NCBI RefSeq assembly: GCF_009834515.1
Contig: NZ_CP019426.1
Location: 1,167,501-1,231,500, forward strand
Length of the DNA: 64,000 nt
From: Pseudomonas sp. R84
GTDB taxonomy: Bacteria > Pseudomonadota > Gammaproteobacteria > Pseudomonadales > Pseudomonadaceae
Direction of reading: 5' to 3'
Shown here: positions 45,121-56,919 of the stretch, piece after piece
Layout: every line of letters starts with the position of its first letter
Position numbering within the stretch: the stretch's first letter is position 1
Made by a program: the position numbers and the translations under genes
The notes under the pieces: model-generated
Seen by the model: only the letters and a program-made list of their open reading frames with translations
Told to the model about the DNA's origin: nothing
Databases searched by the model: none

Positions 45121-45897
45121 ATGAAGAAACTCCCCCTCATCACCGGTCTGGCCCTCAGCCTGTTAGCCTCAGCCAGCGCGTTCGCCGCCGAACAAACCCT
45201 GCGCATCGGCATCGAAGCCGCTTACCCGCCATTTGCGTCGAAAACCGATAAAGGCGAAATCGTCGGTTTCGACTACGACATCGGCAACGCCCTGTGCGCG
45301 CAGATGAAGGTCAAGTGCGTGTGGGTTGAAGGTGAGTTTGATGGTCTGATCCCTTCGCTGAAAGTGAAGAAAATCGACATGGCGCTGTCATCGATGACCA
45401 TCAACGAAGACCGCAAGAAGTCGGTGGATTTCACCCACAAGTACTACTTCACTTCGTCGCGACTGGTGATGAAGGAAGGCGCAACGGTCGATGACCAGTA
45501 CGCCAGCCTCAAGGGCAAGAACGTCGGCGTGCAGCGCGCAACGACTACTGACCGTTATGCCACCGAGGTGTTCGAGCCGAAGGGCATCAACGTCAAGCGC
45601 TACAGCAACAACGAAGAGATCTACATGGATCTGGCGGCGGGGCGGCTGGATGCGATTTTTGCCGACACTATTCCGCTCAATGACTTTCTGTCGATGCCGC
45701 GGGGCAAGGGTTATGCGTTTGTCGGGCCTGAGTTGAAGGATCCGAAGTACGTGGGCGAGGGCGCGGGGATTGCGGTGCGCAAGGGTAATGCCGAACTGGT
45801 CAGCCAGTTGAATGGCGCGATTGATGGCATTCGTGCGAGTGGCGAGTACCAGAAGATTTCCGAGAAGTATTTCAAGTCCGATATCTACGGCGACTGA
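45121..45897 (+). CDS. Basic amino-acid ABC transporter substrate-binding protein
   Basis: A 258-residue periplasmic binding protein of family 3 with signal peptide (residues 1-22, ending ASAFA). The motif [33 protein letters not shown] is typical of lysine/arginine/ornithine binders (read in segments). No permease or ATPase gene is adjacent, so it must share those of another operon. Its position beside dauR-dauA-dauB parallels the binding-protein gene next to dauBAR in P. aeruginosa, supporting an arginine/D-arginine ligand. Confidence 0.88.
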   Translation: MKKLPLITGLALSLLASASAFAAEQTLRIGIEAAYPPFASKTDKGEIVGFDYDIGNALCAQMKVKCVWVEGEFDGLIPSLKVKKIDMALSSMTINEDRKKSVDFTHKYYFTSSRLVMKEGATVDDQYASLKGKNVGVQRATTTDRYATEVFEPKGINVKRYSNNEEIYMDLAAGRLDAIFADTIPLNDFLSMPRGKGYAFVGPELKDPKYVGEGAGIAVRKGNAELVSQLNGAIDGIRASGEYQKISEKYFKSDIYGD

Positions 45898-45904
45898 TAG
45901 TCCG

Positions 45905-45974
45905 CTATCGCGAGCAGGCTCACTCCTACATTTGGAATGCGTTCCCCCTGTAGGAGTGAGCCTGCTCGCGATGG
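45905..45974. repeat. REP pair (GTAGGAGTGAGCCTGCTCG family)
   Basis: Inverted copies with a short spacer between the convergent binding-protein and dauR genes. Probably a two-way transcription end. Confidence 0.9.
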
Positions 45975-45998
45975 CGTCAGAGAAATCACCGCAAATCT

Positions 45999-46625
45999 CT
46001 AGCCCTTCATTTCCTTCAAATGCTTGTACACCGTCGCCCGCCCCATATTCAGCACATTGGCCACATAGTTCGAGGCGCTCTTGCCCTTGAACGCGCCTTC
46101 GGCGTGCAGCGCCAGCACCAGCTCACGTTTGTGATCGCGGGTCAGCACATTCAGGCTCAATTGCCGCTCGCGCAGCCAAGCGTGGAGGAAGGTGTTGATG
46201 CGCTCCTGCCAGTCATCACGAAACAGTGAGTCCGGTTGCGGGATCAGTTTGCTCGGCGACAGGAACAGGTCCAGCGCCGCCTTGGCGTTCTCGAACAGCG
46301 AAATATTCAGATTGATGCAAAGTACCGCCAGCGGCAAGCCTTCACTGTCGCGCAGGACGCTGCTCAGGCTGCGAATCTTCTGGCCATCCCAATTGAGCTT
46401 TTCGTACGGGCCGATGTTTCTGTCGCTGACATCCTCGCTGAGCATGTCTTCCAGTGACGAATCGTCACCGATTTCGCGTTTGGACAGGTTGTTGGCGATG
46501 TAATCGACCTTCTGTGTGCGCAGGTCGTGCAGCACCACTTCGGCGTGCGGAAAGAACAGTGTGGCGATGGCATCGGCGATGGCGCGGAAGTTATCCAGCG
46601 CCGGGTCGAATTCAGGGGCGGTCAT
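45999..46625 (-). CDS. dauR: Transcriptional regulator DauR (YheO-like PAS, HTH)
   Basis: About 208 residues. The N-terminal YheO-like PAS domain runs from AIATLFFPHAEVVLHDL to LPLAVLCINLN. The C-terminal HTH is KGKSASNYVANVLNMGRATVYKHLKEM. In P. aeruginosa DauR represses dauBAR and responds to D-arginine. ATG 46625 has GGAG upstream; the longer frame to 46706 is not conserved. Same strand and order dauB-dauA-dauR as expected. Confidence 0.88.
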   Translation of the reverse strand: MTAPEFDPALDNFRAIADAIATLFFPHAEVVLHDLRTQKVDYIANNLSKREIGDDSSLEDMLSEDVSDRNIGPYEKLNWDGQKIRSLSSVLRDSEGLPLAVLCINLNISLFENAKAALDLFLSPSKLIPQPDSLFRDDWQERINTFLHAWLRERQLSLNVLTRDHKRELVLALHAEGAFKGKSASNYVANVLNMGRATVYKHLKEMKG

Positions 46626-46718
46626 GACAGTGGAGCTCCAGGCAGCGTCAACGCCCCCGTGATCAGGAGGCGCTGCGAGTGTGCCGCAATCCGTTGGGCG
46701 CGTCATCCGGATGGACGA

Positions 46719-47983
<1,265 letters not shown>

Positions 47984-47995
47984 GGATTTGTGGTG

Positions 47996-48940
47996 TTAGT
48001 GGGTTAAGTGATAAACCGCATTGGCCAGGGCGATGTCTTCCAAGCCAAGGCCGATTGAACGGAAAAACACGTGACGATCGTAATCGGGGCGCTGGACTTT
48101 CTCGCTGAGCAAGTCGGCGAGATCGCCGACAATCAAATCCTTGCTCCAGCCATGCTGTTCACTGGCAATCAGCATCTCACCCGCCGACCCCGGAGTGGTC
48201 AGACGATAGTCACAGAACACCTGCATGTCGTTGAGGCTCTGCGGCGGCACTTCGTGGGCACGTGGGGCGTTGGTGCTGATCGAGGTGATCAGGGCCGGTT
48301 TGCTCAGCGCGGCAGGATCGATCACCGGGCCGGGGGACGAGGTACACAGCATGATCACATCAGCCTCGGCAATGGCCGCTTCACGGCTATCGGCAATTTT
48401 CAGATTGGGCGTGATGGCTTTCAACAGTGCCTGGGTTTGCGCGTCGGCGGACAGGCTTGGCGAATACAGGCTGATGCTCTGCCAGTCACGCAGCGATTTC
48501 ACGTAGTGCAAATGCGCCTGGGCAACCTTGCCGCTACCAATGATTGCCAGTCGCGTGGCATTGACCGGAGCGAGGGTGTCGACCGCCACGGCCGTGGTCG
48601 CGGCGGTGCGCGCGGTGGTCAGTTCACCGGCATCGCACAGCAGCAGCGGTTGACCGGTTTTCATCGACATCAACAAGGTCCATGCCGTCACTAGCGCACC
48701 TTGCTCGCGAACGATATACGGCGAGGTCTTCACGCCGTACACGCCGTCCTCAGCCAGCACACCCAGATAATTGATGAAGTCGCCGGCACCTTGAGGAAAC
48801 TCCACCAGTTGTTGCGCCGGTTGCACGGCATTACCCGCCGCAAGATCGCGAAACAGTTTGCGCAGAATCTGCGGCACGTCGATGCGCATCAGAAGCTCGC
48901 GGGCCTGATGCTGGTCGATCACGTAGGGCGTACTGGACAT
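47996..48940 (-). CDS. dauB: DauB, ornithine-cyclodeaminase-family iminoarginine reductase
   Basis: A 314-residue OCD/mu-crystallin family protein. The nucleotide loop is AIIGSGKVAQAHL and substrate-region motifs are VYGVKTSPYIV and LLCDAGELTTARTAATTAV. In P. aeruginosa DauB reduces the iminoarginine made by DauA to L-arginine, so the pair racemises D-arginine. First gene of the operon, with a palindromic operator 33 bp upstream. Confidence 0.9.
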   Translation of the reverse strand: MSSTPYVIDQHQARELLMRIDVPQILRKLFRDLAAGNAVQPAQQLVEFPQGAGDFINYLGVLAEDGVYGVKTSPYIVREQGALVTAWTLLMSMKTGQPLLLCDAGELTTARTAATTAVAVDTLAPVNATRLAIIGSGKVAQAHLHYVKSLRDWQSISLYSPSLSADAQTQALLKAITPNLKIADSREAAIAEADVIMLCTSSPGPVIDPAALSKPALITSISTNAPRAHEVPPQSLNDMQVFCDYRLTTPGSAGEMLIASEQHGWSKDLIVGDLADLLSEKVQRPDYDRHVFFRSIGLGLEDIALANAVYHLTH

Positions 48941-48963
48941 GTCAGGCTCCGGAGTCTGTATTT

Positions 48964-48995
48964 AAACTAATTTGTCCATTATGGACATTTAGTTT
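48964..48995 (-). promoter_or_regulatory. Palindromic operator in the dauB promoter
   Basis: Perfect palindrome TGTCCATTATGGACA (48973-48987), extended by AAACTAA on one side and TTAGTTT on the other, 33 bp upstream of dauB. A natural candidate for the DauR binding site. Related sites lie ahead of the binding-protein gene and aapJ. Confidence 0.6.
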
Positions 48996-49026
48996 TCTCT
49001 CGCAAGCACCTGATCAAACACCGGGC

Positions 49027-49060
49027 GAAAAAAAAGCGCAGTCCGTTGCCGGCTGCGCTT
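49027..49060 (-). terminator. Rho-independent terminator of rhlB
   Basis: Read on the minus strand: stem AAGCGCAG/CTGCGCTT followed by a run of eight T residues, about 17 bases after the helicase stop. Confidence 0.8.
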
Positions 49061-49076
49061 CTTTTATTCGTATCGC

Positions 49077-50555
49077 TTACTGCGGACGCTTGCGCTCAAC
49101 CGCACGCAGCAGGTGCGTCGGTGGCGTTTCGCAGCTGATCTTGCGACCGAGCTTCTCTTCGATGGACGGCAACTGGTAGGAGTCGTCCTCACCGGCGAAG
49201 CTGATCGACACGCCATCGGCGCCAGCACGACCGGTCCGGCCGATGCGGTGCACGTAGTCGTCCGGGACTTCCGGCAGGGTGAAGTTGATCACGTGGCTGA
49301 TGCCGTCGATGTGGATGCCGCGACCGGCTACATCGGTGGCGACCAGTACGCGAATCTTGCCTTCGCGGAAACCTTCCAGAGTCTTGATGCGCTTGTGCTG
49401 CGGCACGTCGCCGGACAACTGCGCAGCGTTCACACCGTCGCGCACCAGACGCTCTTCGATACGGCGGACTTCGTCCTTGCGGTTGGCGAAGACCATCACC
49501 CGCTCCCAGCCATTATCGTTGACCAGGTTGTAGAGCAATTTGTACTTGTCGGCACCGGCCACGGCGTAGATGTGTTGCTCGACGTTTTCGTTGGCGACGT
49601 TGGTGATTTCGATTTCGACGATCGACGGATCGGTCGTCCACTGCTTGGCGAGGTTCATCACATCTTCGGTGAAGGTCGCGGAGAACAGCAGGGTCTGGCG
49701 TTCGCTTTTCGGCGGCGTCTGGCGAATGATCTGGCGCACTTGCGGGATGAAACCCATGTCGAGCATGCGGTCGGCTTCGTCCAGCACCATCACTTCGACC
49801 ATGTCCAGATGCACGTCGCCGCGCTGGTTGAAGTCGAGCAGGCGGCCCGGGGTGGCGACGAGAATGTCGCAGTGACGCGCTTCGAGGTGTTTGAGCTGCT
49901 TGTCGAAATCCATACCGCCAACGAAGGTCATGACGTTGAGGCCGGTGTACTTGGTCAGGTCGGCGGCGTCCTTGGCGATCTGCACCACCAGCTCACGGGT
50001 CGGCGCGATGATCAGCGCACGAGGTTCGCCCATGTAGCGTTCTTTCGGCGGCGGCGTTTGCAGCAGTTGAGTAATGATCGAGATCAGGAACGCGGCGGTT
50101 TTGCCGGTACCGGTCTGCGCGCGACCAATGGCGTCTTTGCCGGCGAGGGTGAAGCCCAGCACCTGCGCCTGGATCGGCGTGCAATACGGGAAGCCCAGAT
50201 CCTGAATGGCGTGCATCAGTTCTGGAGCGAGTTTGAAATCGTGAAAGCGGGTTTTGCCTTCTTGTGGCTCGACGACGAAATCTTCGAGTTTCCACGGAAT
50301 GACCGATGCCTTGGGCTTCGGTTCGCGACGCGGTCTGGCCGGTTTCGGCTCGTCACTGCGCGCAGGCTCGGCGGCGATGGGCGCGGCCGGAGCGGGTTGC
50401 GGGTCTTGCTTCGGTGCTGCTACGGCAGCGGGGCGGTCGGCCTGGGGCGCATCGTGGCGATGACCGGGGGCGTGCGACGGCGCACTGGGAACTGGCGCGA
50501 GCTGCTCAGCCTCGCTTTTACCGAACATTTTCTTGAGTGCTTCGAGCACGGTCAT
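49077..50555 (-). CDS. rhlB: DEAD-box RNA helicase RhlB
   Basis: A 492-residue ATP-dependent RNA helicase. A disordered Pro/Ala-rich N-terminal region of about 100 residues is followed by the core: Q motif [13 protein letters not shown], Walker [13 protein letters not shown] box [16 protein letters not shown] motif and [10 protein letters not shown]. Members act in RNA decay and ribosome assembly. It lies beside dauB as in P. aeruginosa, with its own promoter region upstream. Confidence 0.92.
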   Translation of the reverse strand: MTVLEALKKMFGKSEAEQLAPVPSAPSHAPGHRHDAPQADRPAAVAAPKQDPQPAPAAPIAAEPARSDEPKPARPRREPKPKASVIPWKLEDFVVEPQEGKTRFHDFKLAPELMHAIQDLGFPYCTPIQAQVLGFTLAGKDAIGRAQTGTGKTAAFLISIITQLLQTPPPKERYMGEPRALIIAPTRELVVQIAKDAADLTKYTGLNVMTFVGGMDFDKQLKHLEARHCDILVATPGRLLDFNQRGDVHLDMVEVMVLDEADRMLDMGFIPQVRQIIRQTPPKSERQTLLFSATFTEDVMNLAKQWTTDPSIVEIEITNVANENVEQHIYAVAGADKYKLLYNLVNDNGWERVMVFANRKDEVRRIEERLVRDGVNAAQLSGDVPQHKRIKTLEGFREGKIRVLVATDVAGRGIHIDGISHVINFTLPEVPDDYVHRIGRTGRAGADGVSISFAGEDDSYQLPSIEEKLGRKISCETPPTHLLRAVERKRPQ

Positions 50556-50651
50556 CTCATCAATTGGTTAAGGAATGTACGCCGGCCAGTGTAATGCAAG
50601 AAACGGGCGCGGCGTAGTGTGATGATCAAAGGGCAGGCATTGCTGGCGTGA

Positions 50652-51335
<684 letters not shown>

Positions 51336-51626
51336 TCATTAAGTGCGTGATTCGAGTGCGCGCCCGGTTGATCCGTTAAGAAGATGTCGCAAGGGTACAA
51401 GTTTTGCTCTTGACCTGTCGCCGAATCGATTCCGCGACAGGTGTGGTACGGGCTTTGCTATGGAAGGTTTTGTACGAAACGTCCTACGCGTGGCGGTAAC
51501 ACTATCAGTGTACGACCCGCGACGGGATGGCAAAGAATCCGGTGATGGATGTTCGCCAATGGCCGCTACGGGCGCAGCGAACGTGAAAGGGCTACAGCCC
51601 GTTCGGCCGATTGGTGAGAAGTGAGT

Positions 51627-51642
51627 TGTCCATTATGTGGAT
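51627..51642 (+). promoter_or_regulatory. Possible DauR-type half-broken operator upstream of aapJ
   Basis: TGTCCATTATGTGGAT matches the dauB palindrome except for one extra T in the right arm, 135 bp upstream of aapJ. The rest of 51309-51776 contains a CCTGTCG/CGACAGG hairpin near 51415-51442 and no credible gene. Confidence 0.35.
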
Positions 51643-51776
51643 TTTCTCCTACTAGACTCATAGCGAAGGTCTTACGTCGGTTGACCCCAAAAAAAGCCAA
51701 CACGGGTCAACAACGCCTCAAAAGGGTGCGACTGGACTCAAGCTCCGACACAACAAGAGCAAAACTGGAGGTTTGA

Positions 51777-52808
51777 ATGAAGATGTTGAAATCCACCCTG
51801 GCCATCGTGACTGCAGCAACAGTACTCGGTGTCAGCGGGTTCGCTCAGGCGGGTGCAACCCTGGATGCAGTGCAAAAGAAAGGTTTCGTGCAGTGTGGCG
51901 TGAGCGACGGTCTGCCGGGCTTCTCGGTTCCGGACGCGACCGGCAAGATCCTCGGGATTGATGCTGACGTCTGCCGCGCTGTGGCCGCTGCCGTATTCGG
52001 CGACGCGACCAAGGTCAAATTCAGTCAGTTGAACGCCAAGGAGCGCTTCACCGCGCTGCAATCGGGCGAGATCGACATCCTGTCGCGTAACACCACCATG
52101 ACCAGTTCGCGTGACGCGGGCATGGGCCTGAAATTCCCGGGCTTCATTACCTACTACGACGGCATCGGCTTCCTGGTGAACAACAAGCTGGGCGTGAAGA
52201 GTGCCAAAGAGCTGGACGGTGCAACTATCTGCATCCAGGCCGGTACCACCACCGAGCTGAACGTTTCCGACTACTTCCGTGGCAACGGTCTGAAATACAC
52301 CCCGATCACTTTCGACACCTCCGATGAAAGCGCCAAATCGCTGGAATCCGGTCGTTGCGACGTGCTGACCTCCGACAAGTCCCAGCTGTTCGCCCAGCGC
52401 TCCAAGCTGGCCTCGCCGAAGGACTACGTGGTTCTGCCGGAAACCATTTCCAAAGAACCGCTGGGCCCGGTCGTACGTAACGGCGACGACGAGTGGCTGG
52501 CGATCGTGCGTTGGGTTGGCTACGCGCTGCTCAACACCGAAGAAGCCGGCATCACTTCGAAGAACGTCGAAGCTGAAGCCAAGTCGACCAAGAACCCGGA
52601 CGTCGCCCGTATGCTCGGCGCTGACGGCGAGTACGGCAAAGACCTGAAACTGCCGAAAGACTGGGTTGTGCAGATCGTCAAACAAGTCGGCAACTACGGT
52701 GAAATCTTCGAGAAAAACCTCGGCAAGAGCACTCCGCTGGAAATCGACCGCGGCTTGAACGCCCTGTGGAACAACGGCGGCATTCAGTACGCACCACCAG
52801 TGCGCTAA
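51777..52808 (+). CDS. aapJ: General amino-acid ABC transporter binding protein AapJ
   Basis: A 343-residue periplasmic binding protein with signal peptide (to about residue 23, FAQAG). The family-3 motif GVSDGLPGFSVPDATGKILG starts near 40, and an ERFTALQSGEIDILSRNTTMT segment follows. It is longer than lone lysine/arginine binders, as expected for AapJ. It captures L-amino acids for AapQMP. ATG with GGAGG upstream. A hairpin at 52817 follows the stop. Confidence 0.93.
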   Translation: MKMLKSTLAIVTAATVLGVSGFAQAGATLDAVQKKGFVQCGVSDGLPGFSVPDATGKILGIDADVCRAVAAAVFGDATKVKFSQLNAKERFTALQSGEIDILSRNTTMTSSRDAGMGLKFPGFITYYDGIGFLVNNKLGVKSAKELDGATICIQAGTTTELNVSDYFRGNGLKYTPITFDTSDESAKSLESGRCDVLTSDKSQLFAQRSKLASPKDYVVLPETISKEPLGPVVRNGDDEWLAIVRWVGYALLNTEEAGITSKNVEAEAKSTKNPDVARMLGADGEYGKDLKLPKDWVVQIVKQVGNYGEIFEKNLGKSTPLEIDRGLNALWNNGGIQYAPPVR

Positions 52809-52816
52809 TGGTTCTA

Positions 52817-52845
52817 TCACCCGGCGGGCCAACCGCCGGGTGATG
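52817..52845 (+). promoter_or_regulatory. Intercistronic hairpin between aapJ and aapQ
   Basis: Perfect 12-bp stem ATCACCCGGCGG/CCGCCGGGTGAT with a 5-base loop, nine bases after the aapJ stop and without a T-run. Such hairpins protect upstream mRNA and allow more binding protein than permease to be made. Confidence 0.7.
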
Positions 52846-52874
52846 TTCTTGTTCCATTTCTTCCGGGGCACTTC

Positions 52875-54056
52875 ATGCAAAATTCAATCGGCGCACCAAA
52901 GCAGAGGCTCAGCCTCAGCGATCCACGAGTGCGTGCGTGGCTATTCCAGATCATCACCGTTGTGGCGGTGGTCTCGCTGGGCTGGTACTTGTTCGACAAT
53001 ACGCAAACCAACCTTCAGCACCGGGGCATTACCTCCGGTTTTGGCTTTCTGGAGCGCAGTGCCGGTTTCGGCATCGCTCAACACCTGATCGACTACACCG
53101 AAGCGGACAGCTATGCCCGCGTCTTTGTCATCGGTCTTCTCAATACCCTGTTGGTGACGGTGATCGGCGTGATTCTGGCGACGATTCTCGGTTTCATCAT
53201 CGGTGTAGCGCGGCTGTCGCAGAACTGGATCATCAGCAAACTGGCGACGGTGTATGTGGAAGTGTTCCGCAACATTCCGCCGCTGCTGCAGATTCTGTTC
53301 TGGTACTTCGCGGTATTCCTGACCATGCCGGGGCCGCGCAACAGCCATAATTTCGGCGACACCTTCTTCGTCAGCAGCCGTGGCCTGAACATGCCAGCCG
53401 CGCTGGCGGCTGATGGTTTCTGGGCGTTCGTGCTCAGCATCGTGGTGGCCATTGTCGGCATCGTGCTGATGACGCGCTGGGCCAACAAGCGCTTTGAAGA
53501 AACCGGCGTACCGTTTCACAAGTTCTGGGTGGGGCTGGCGATTCTGCTGGTGATCCCGGCGTTGTGCGCATTGATCTTCGGCGCACCGCTGCATTGGGAA
53601 ATGCCCGAGCTCAAAGGCTTCAACTTTGTTGGCGGCTGGGTGCTGATCCCGGAACTGCTTGCCTTGACCCTGGCCCTGACCGTGTACACCGCGGCGTTCA
53701 TCGCCGAGATCGTGCGTTCGGGGATCAAGTCGGTCAGCCATGGCCAGACTGAGGCGGCGCGTTCCCTCGGCCTGCGCAACGGTCCGACCCTGCGCAAGGT
53801 GATCATTCCGCAAGCCCTGCGCGTGATCATTCCGCCGCTGACCAGCCAATACCTGAACCTGGCGAAAAACTCTTCGCTGGCGGCCGGTATCGGTTATCCG
53901 GAAATGGTGTCGCTGTTCGCGGGCACGGTGCTTAACCAGACCGGCCAGGCGATCGAGGTGATTGCCATCACCATGAGCGTGTACCTGGCGATCAGTATCA
54001 GCATTTCCCTGCTGATGAACTGGTACAACAAGCGCATTGCGCTGATCGAGCGGTAA
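52875..54056 (+). CDS. aapQ: Amino-acid ABC transporter permease AapQ
   Basis: A 393-residue inner-membrane permease with about eight helices. The C-terminal EAA-type loop HGQTEAARSLGLRNGPTLRKV contacts the ATPase. The motif LLQILFWYFAVFLTMPGPRNS is typical of the Aap/Bzt branch, which has long periplasmic insertions. Second gene of aapJQMP. Confidence 0.93.
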   Translation: MQNSIGAPKQRLSLSDPRVRAWLFQIITVVAVVSLGWYLFDNTQTNLQHRGITSGFGFLERSAGFGIAQHLIDYTEADSYARVFVIGLLNTLLVTVIGVILATILGFIIGVARLSQNWIISKLATVYVEVFRNIPPLLQILFWYFAVFLTMPGPRNSHNFGDTFFVSSRGLNMPAALAADGFWAFVLSIVVAIVGIVLMTRWANKRFEETGVPFHKFWVGLAILLVIPALCALIFGAPLHWEMPELKGFNFVGGWVLIPELLALTLALTVYTAAFIAEIVRSGIKSVSHGQTEAARSLGLRNGPTLRKVIIPQALRVIIPPLTSQYLNLAKNSSLAAGIGYPEMVSLFAGTVLNQTGQAIEVIAITMSVYLAISISISLLMNWYNKRIALIER

Positions 54057-54066
54057 GGAAAAGCGC

Positions 54067-55161
54067 ATGAGTACTCATACTTTCAAACCTGACATGCCCC
54101 CACCGAACAGCAGCATCGGCGTGGTGGCGTGGATGCGCGCGAACATGTTCTCCAGCTGGCTCAACACCCTGCTGACGCTGTTTGCGTTCTACCTGATCTA
54201 CCTCGTGGTGCCGCCGATCCTCAGCTGGGCGATTGTCGATGCCAACTGGGTCGGCACCACCCGCGCCGACTGCACCAAGGAAGGCGCCTGCTGGGTGTTC
54301 ATTCAGCAGCGTTTCGGCCAGTTCATGTACGGCTACTACCCGACGGAACTGCGCTGGCGTGTCGACCTGACCGTGTGGCTGGCGGTGATCGGTGCAGCGC
54401 CATTGTTCATCTCGCGTGTGCCGCGTAAAGCGATCTACGGGCTGAGCTTCCTGGTGCTTTACCCGATCATTGCTTTCACCCTGTTGCACGGCGGTTTCGG
54501 CCTGACCAACGTGGCGACCAGCCAGTGGGGCGGCCTGATGCTGACTCTGGTGATCGCCACAGTCGGTATTGCCGGTGCGTTGCCGCTGGGGATTGTGCTG
54601 GCGCTGGGTCGACGTTCGAACATGCCGGCGATTCGTGTGGTCTGCGTGACCTTTATCGAATTCTGGCGCGGCGTGCCGTTGATCACGGTGCTGTTCATGT
54701 CTTCGGTGATGCTGCCGCTGTTCCTGCCGGAAGGCATGAACTTCGACAAACTGCTGCGGGCACTGATCGGCGTGATCCTGTTCCAGTCGGCCTATGTCGC
54801 CGAAGTGGTGCGCGGTGGTCTGCAAGCGATCCCCAAAGGTCAGTACGAAGCAGCTGCAGCGATGGGCCTCGGTTACTGGCGCTCGATGGGCCTGGTGATC
54901 CTGCCGCAAGCCCTGAAGCTGGTCATTCCCGGCATCGTCAACACCTTCATTGCGCTGTTCAAGGACACCAGCCTTGTGATCATCATCGGCCTGTTTGACC
55001 TGCTCAACAGCGTCAAGCAAGCCGCTGCCGATCCGAAATGGCTGGGCATGGCCACCGAAGGCTACGTGTTCGCCGCCCTGGTGTTCTGGATTTTCTGTTT
55101 TGGTATGTCGCGCTATTCCATGCATCTGGAACGCAAGCTCGACACTGGCCACAAGCGTTAG
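54067..55161 (+). CDS. aapM: Amino-acid ABC transporter permease AapM
   Basis: A 364-residue permease partner of AapQ, with several N-terminal helices before the conserved domain. The EAA loop is KGQYEAAAAMGLGYWRSMGLVILP, and RGVPLITVLFMSSVMLPLFLP precedes it. It lies 10 bp after aapQ and 13 bp before aapP. Confidence 0.93.
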   Translation: MSTHTFKPDMPPPNSSIGVVAWMRANMFSSWLNTLLTLFAFYLIYLVVPPILSWAIVDANWVGTTRADCTKEGACWVFIQQRFGQFMYGYYPTELRWRVDLTVWLAVIGAAPLFISRVPRKAIYGLSFLVLYPIIAFTLLHGGFGLTNVATSQWGGLMLTLVIATVGIAGALPLGIVLALGRRSNMPAIRVVCVTFIEFWRGVPLITVLFMSSVMLPLFLPEGMNFDKLLRALIGVILFQSAYVAEVVRGGLQAIPKGQYEAAAAMGLGYWRSMGLVILPQALKLVIPGIVNTFIALFKDTSLVIIIGLFDLLNSVKQAAADPKWLGMATEGYVFAALVFWIFCFGMSRYSMHLERKLDTGHKR

Positions 55162-55174
55162 GAGTTCTCTGTAA

Positions 55175-55939
55175 ATGAGCGAAGCAATCAAAAAGCCTGC
55201 AGGTCCTGAAGGCATTATTCAGATGCAGGGCGTCAACAAGTGGTACGGCCAGTTCCACGTGCTGAAAGACATCAACCTCAACGTCAAACAGGGCGAGCGT
55301 ATCGTCCTGTGCGGCCCGTCGGGTTCCGGTAAATCGACGACGATTCGTTGCCTCAATCGTCTGGAAGAACATCAGCAGGGCCGCATCGTCGTTGATGGCG
55401 TGGAACTGACCAACGACCTCAAGCAGATCGAAGCGATCCGCCGTGAAGTCGGCATGGTGTTCCAGCACTTCAACCTGTTCCCGCACCTGACCATTTTGCA
55501 GAACTGCACCCTGGCACCAATGTGGGTACGCAAGATGCCCAAGCGCAAGGCCGAGGAAATCGCCATGCATTATCTGGAACGCGTACGCATTCCGGAGCAG
55601 GCGCACAAATTCCCGGGACAACTGTCCGGTGGTCAGCAGCAGCGTGTGGCGATTGCTCGCGCCCTGTGCATGAAACCGAAAATCATGCTGTTCGACGAAC
55701 CGACTTCAGCGCTCGATCCGGAGATGGTGAAGGAAGTACTCGACACCATGATCGGTCTGGCTGAAGACGGCATGACCATGCTTTGCGTGACCCACGAAAT
55801 GGGCTTTGCCCGTACCGTGGCCAATCGCGTGATCTTCATGGACAAGGGTGAGATCGTTGAGCAGGCGGCGCCGAATGACTTCTTCGATAATCCGCAGAAC
55901 GAGCGGACAAAGTTGTTCTTGAGTCAGATTTTGCATTGA
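55175..55939 (+). CDS. aapP: Amino-acid ABC transporter ATP-binding protein AapP
   Basis: A 254-residue ATPase that powers AapQM. Walker [11 protein letters not shown]-loop [13 protein letters not shown], signature [15 protein letters not shown], Walker [15 protein letters not shown] and the switch His in CVTHEMGFA are all intact. Last gene of the operon. Confidence 0.96.
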   Translation: MSEAIKKPAGPEGIIQMQGVNKWYGQFHVLKDINLNVKQGERIVLCGPSGSGKSTTIRCLNRLEEHQQGRIVVDGVELTNDLKQIEAIRREVGMVFQHFNLFPHLTILQNCTLAPMWVRKMPKRKAEEIAMHYLERVRIPEQAHKFPGQLSGGQQQRVAIARALCMKPKIMLFDEPTSALDPEMVKEVLDTMIGLAEDGMTMLCVTHEMGFARTVANRVIFMDKGEIVEQAAPNDFFDNPQNERTKLFLSQILH

Positions 55940-55953
55940 TGGTTTGTGTGTGA

Positions 55954-55987
55954 ATCAAACCCGGCCTTGTGCCGGGTTTGATTTTTT
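55954..55987 (+). terminator. Rho-independent terminator of aapJQMP
   Basis: Perfect stem ATCAAACCCGGC/GCCGGGTTTGAT followed by six T residues, 14 bases after the aapP stop. The A-rich left side also suits the convergent mqsA transcript. Confidence 0.9.
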
Positions 55988-55992
55988 GTGGG

Positions 55993-56478
55993 TCAGGAGG
56001 CGGTGAGAGGTTCTTGTTCTTTGTGCTCAGTGAACTTGAAAGCGCCTCTTAAATCAGCCCCTTCGGCCAAGACTCTCGCGTCGGCAAGCAAGTGTGGATA
56101 GCGATCCAGCAGACGCATGAGCAGCATCAATGCTTTCGGCGGAAGTATCTCGCCGCGTTCGTATCGTGAAAATGCGTTGTGCCCGCCCCCTGAAAGCAAT
56201 TGCACCGTTTCCTTTTGCGTCAGGTGCAGTTTGCGACGGATCTTTTTCATTTCGTCACCGACCATTTTTCTACAGGCGATAACGAGTTCATCGCATGCGT
56301 CGGAATACCGCTGCCCGCACTCATCGTCCAATTCGACCTCACCGCACTTCTGGCACTCCCAGCCCGACAAATCGTCGATCCGACGCTCCATTCCCTTGGC
56401 GCTCAGGGTTTCGCCTCGACCCTTGAAATGCACCATGCCTTCCGGAGCGCCGCAACTGACACACTGCTGCGTATTCAT
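55993..56478 (-). CDS. mqsA: Antitoxin MqsA (zinc finger, HTH)
   Basis: A 161-residue antitoxin and autorepressor. The N-terminal zinc site has cysteines at 6 and 9 (CVSC) and at 42 and 45 (CQKC). The C-terminal HTH-XRE domain includes KLHLTQKETVQLLSGGGHNAFSRYE. ATG 56478 overlaps the mqsR stop. Gene order toxin-antitoxin (mqsR first) is typical of this system. The frame upstream to 56586 is only the shadow of mqsR. Confidence 0.9.
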   Translation of the reverse strand: MNTQQCVSCGAPEGMVHFKGRGETLSAKGMERRIDDLSGWECQKCGEVELDDECGQRYSDACDELVIACRKMVGDEMKKIRRKLHLTQKETVQLLSGGGHNAFSRYERGEILPPKALMLLMRLLDRYPHLLADARVLAEGADLRGAFKFTEHKEQEPLTAS

Positions 56479-56786
56479 GAATGGTTCTCCTTGAAAGAGA
56501 TCACGGGTGGGCGCCTGTCGTAGTGATATGACACCTTGATGTAAATCTCCAAACCATGTGATTGGATGTGATAGACGTCTTGCCACATACGGTGATCGTC
56601 AAAAGTCGTCATCGATTTGTACAACATGCTGCGCTGCAGTTTGAGAACGATTTCTTGCATCTCTTCGAGAGTGAGTTTGAGTGCAGTGCCGGTTTTTCTT
56701 GCCGTGTGCGCGAAAGCCCTCCAGCCAAGTCGCCTGACATCCGCCTTGATCACCGCCAAGTCGTAATGGGGTGTGTTCTTTTCCAT
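56475..56786 (-). CDS. mqsR: Toxin MqsR (RelE-fold mRNA interferase)
   Basis: A 103-residue ribosome-independent mRNA endonuclease toxin. The opening MEKNTPHYDL and core YKSMTTFDDHRMWQDVY match MqsR. The catalytic residues of the family are at Lys57, Gln69 and Tyr82. It is translated first, overlapping mqsA by four bases, and repressed through the palindrome just upstream. All key residues look intact, so the pair appears functional. Confidence 0.9.
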   Translation of the reverse strand: MEKNTPHYDLAVIKADVRRLGWRAFAHTARKTGTALKLTLEEMQEIVLKLQRSMLYKSMTTFDDHRMWQDVYHIQSHGLEIYIKVSYHYDRRPPVISFKENHS

Positions 56787-56810
56787 AAGAAACCAAAACC
56801 CTGTCCCTGA

Positions 56811-56831
56811 AATTACCCTTAAAGGGTAATT
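56811..56831 (-). promoter_or_regulatory. Palindromic operator of mqsRA
   Basis: Perfect 21-bp palindrome with arms AATTACCCTT and AAGGGTAATT about a central A, 25 bp upstream of the mqsR ATG. It probably binds MqsA. A weaker ACCCTAGGT element lies at about 56872-56880. Confidence 0.7.
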
Positions 56832-56919
56832 TTGACTAATCGAAAATACCGCTTCATGTGTCTCCGATTGACCCTAGGTAGTTGCCGTCCTACACGGGTC
56901 TGACTAACATGTCAGAAAA

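Noticed and set aside
51343..51624. 93-codon frame upstream of aapJ
   Set aside because: Lies in promoter DNA, poor start context, no family match by eye.
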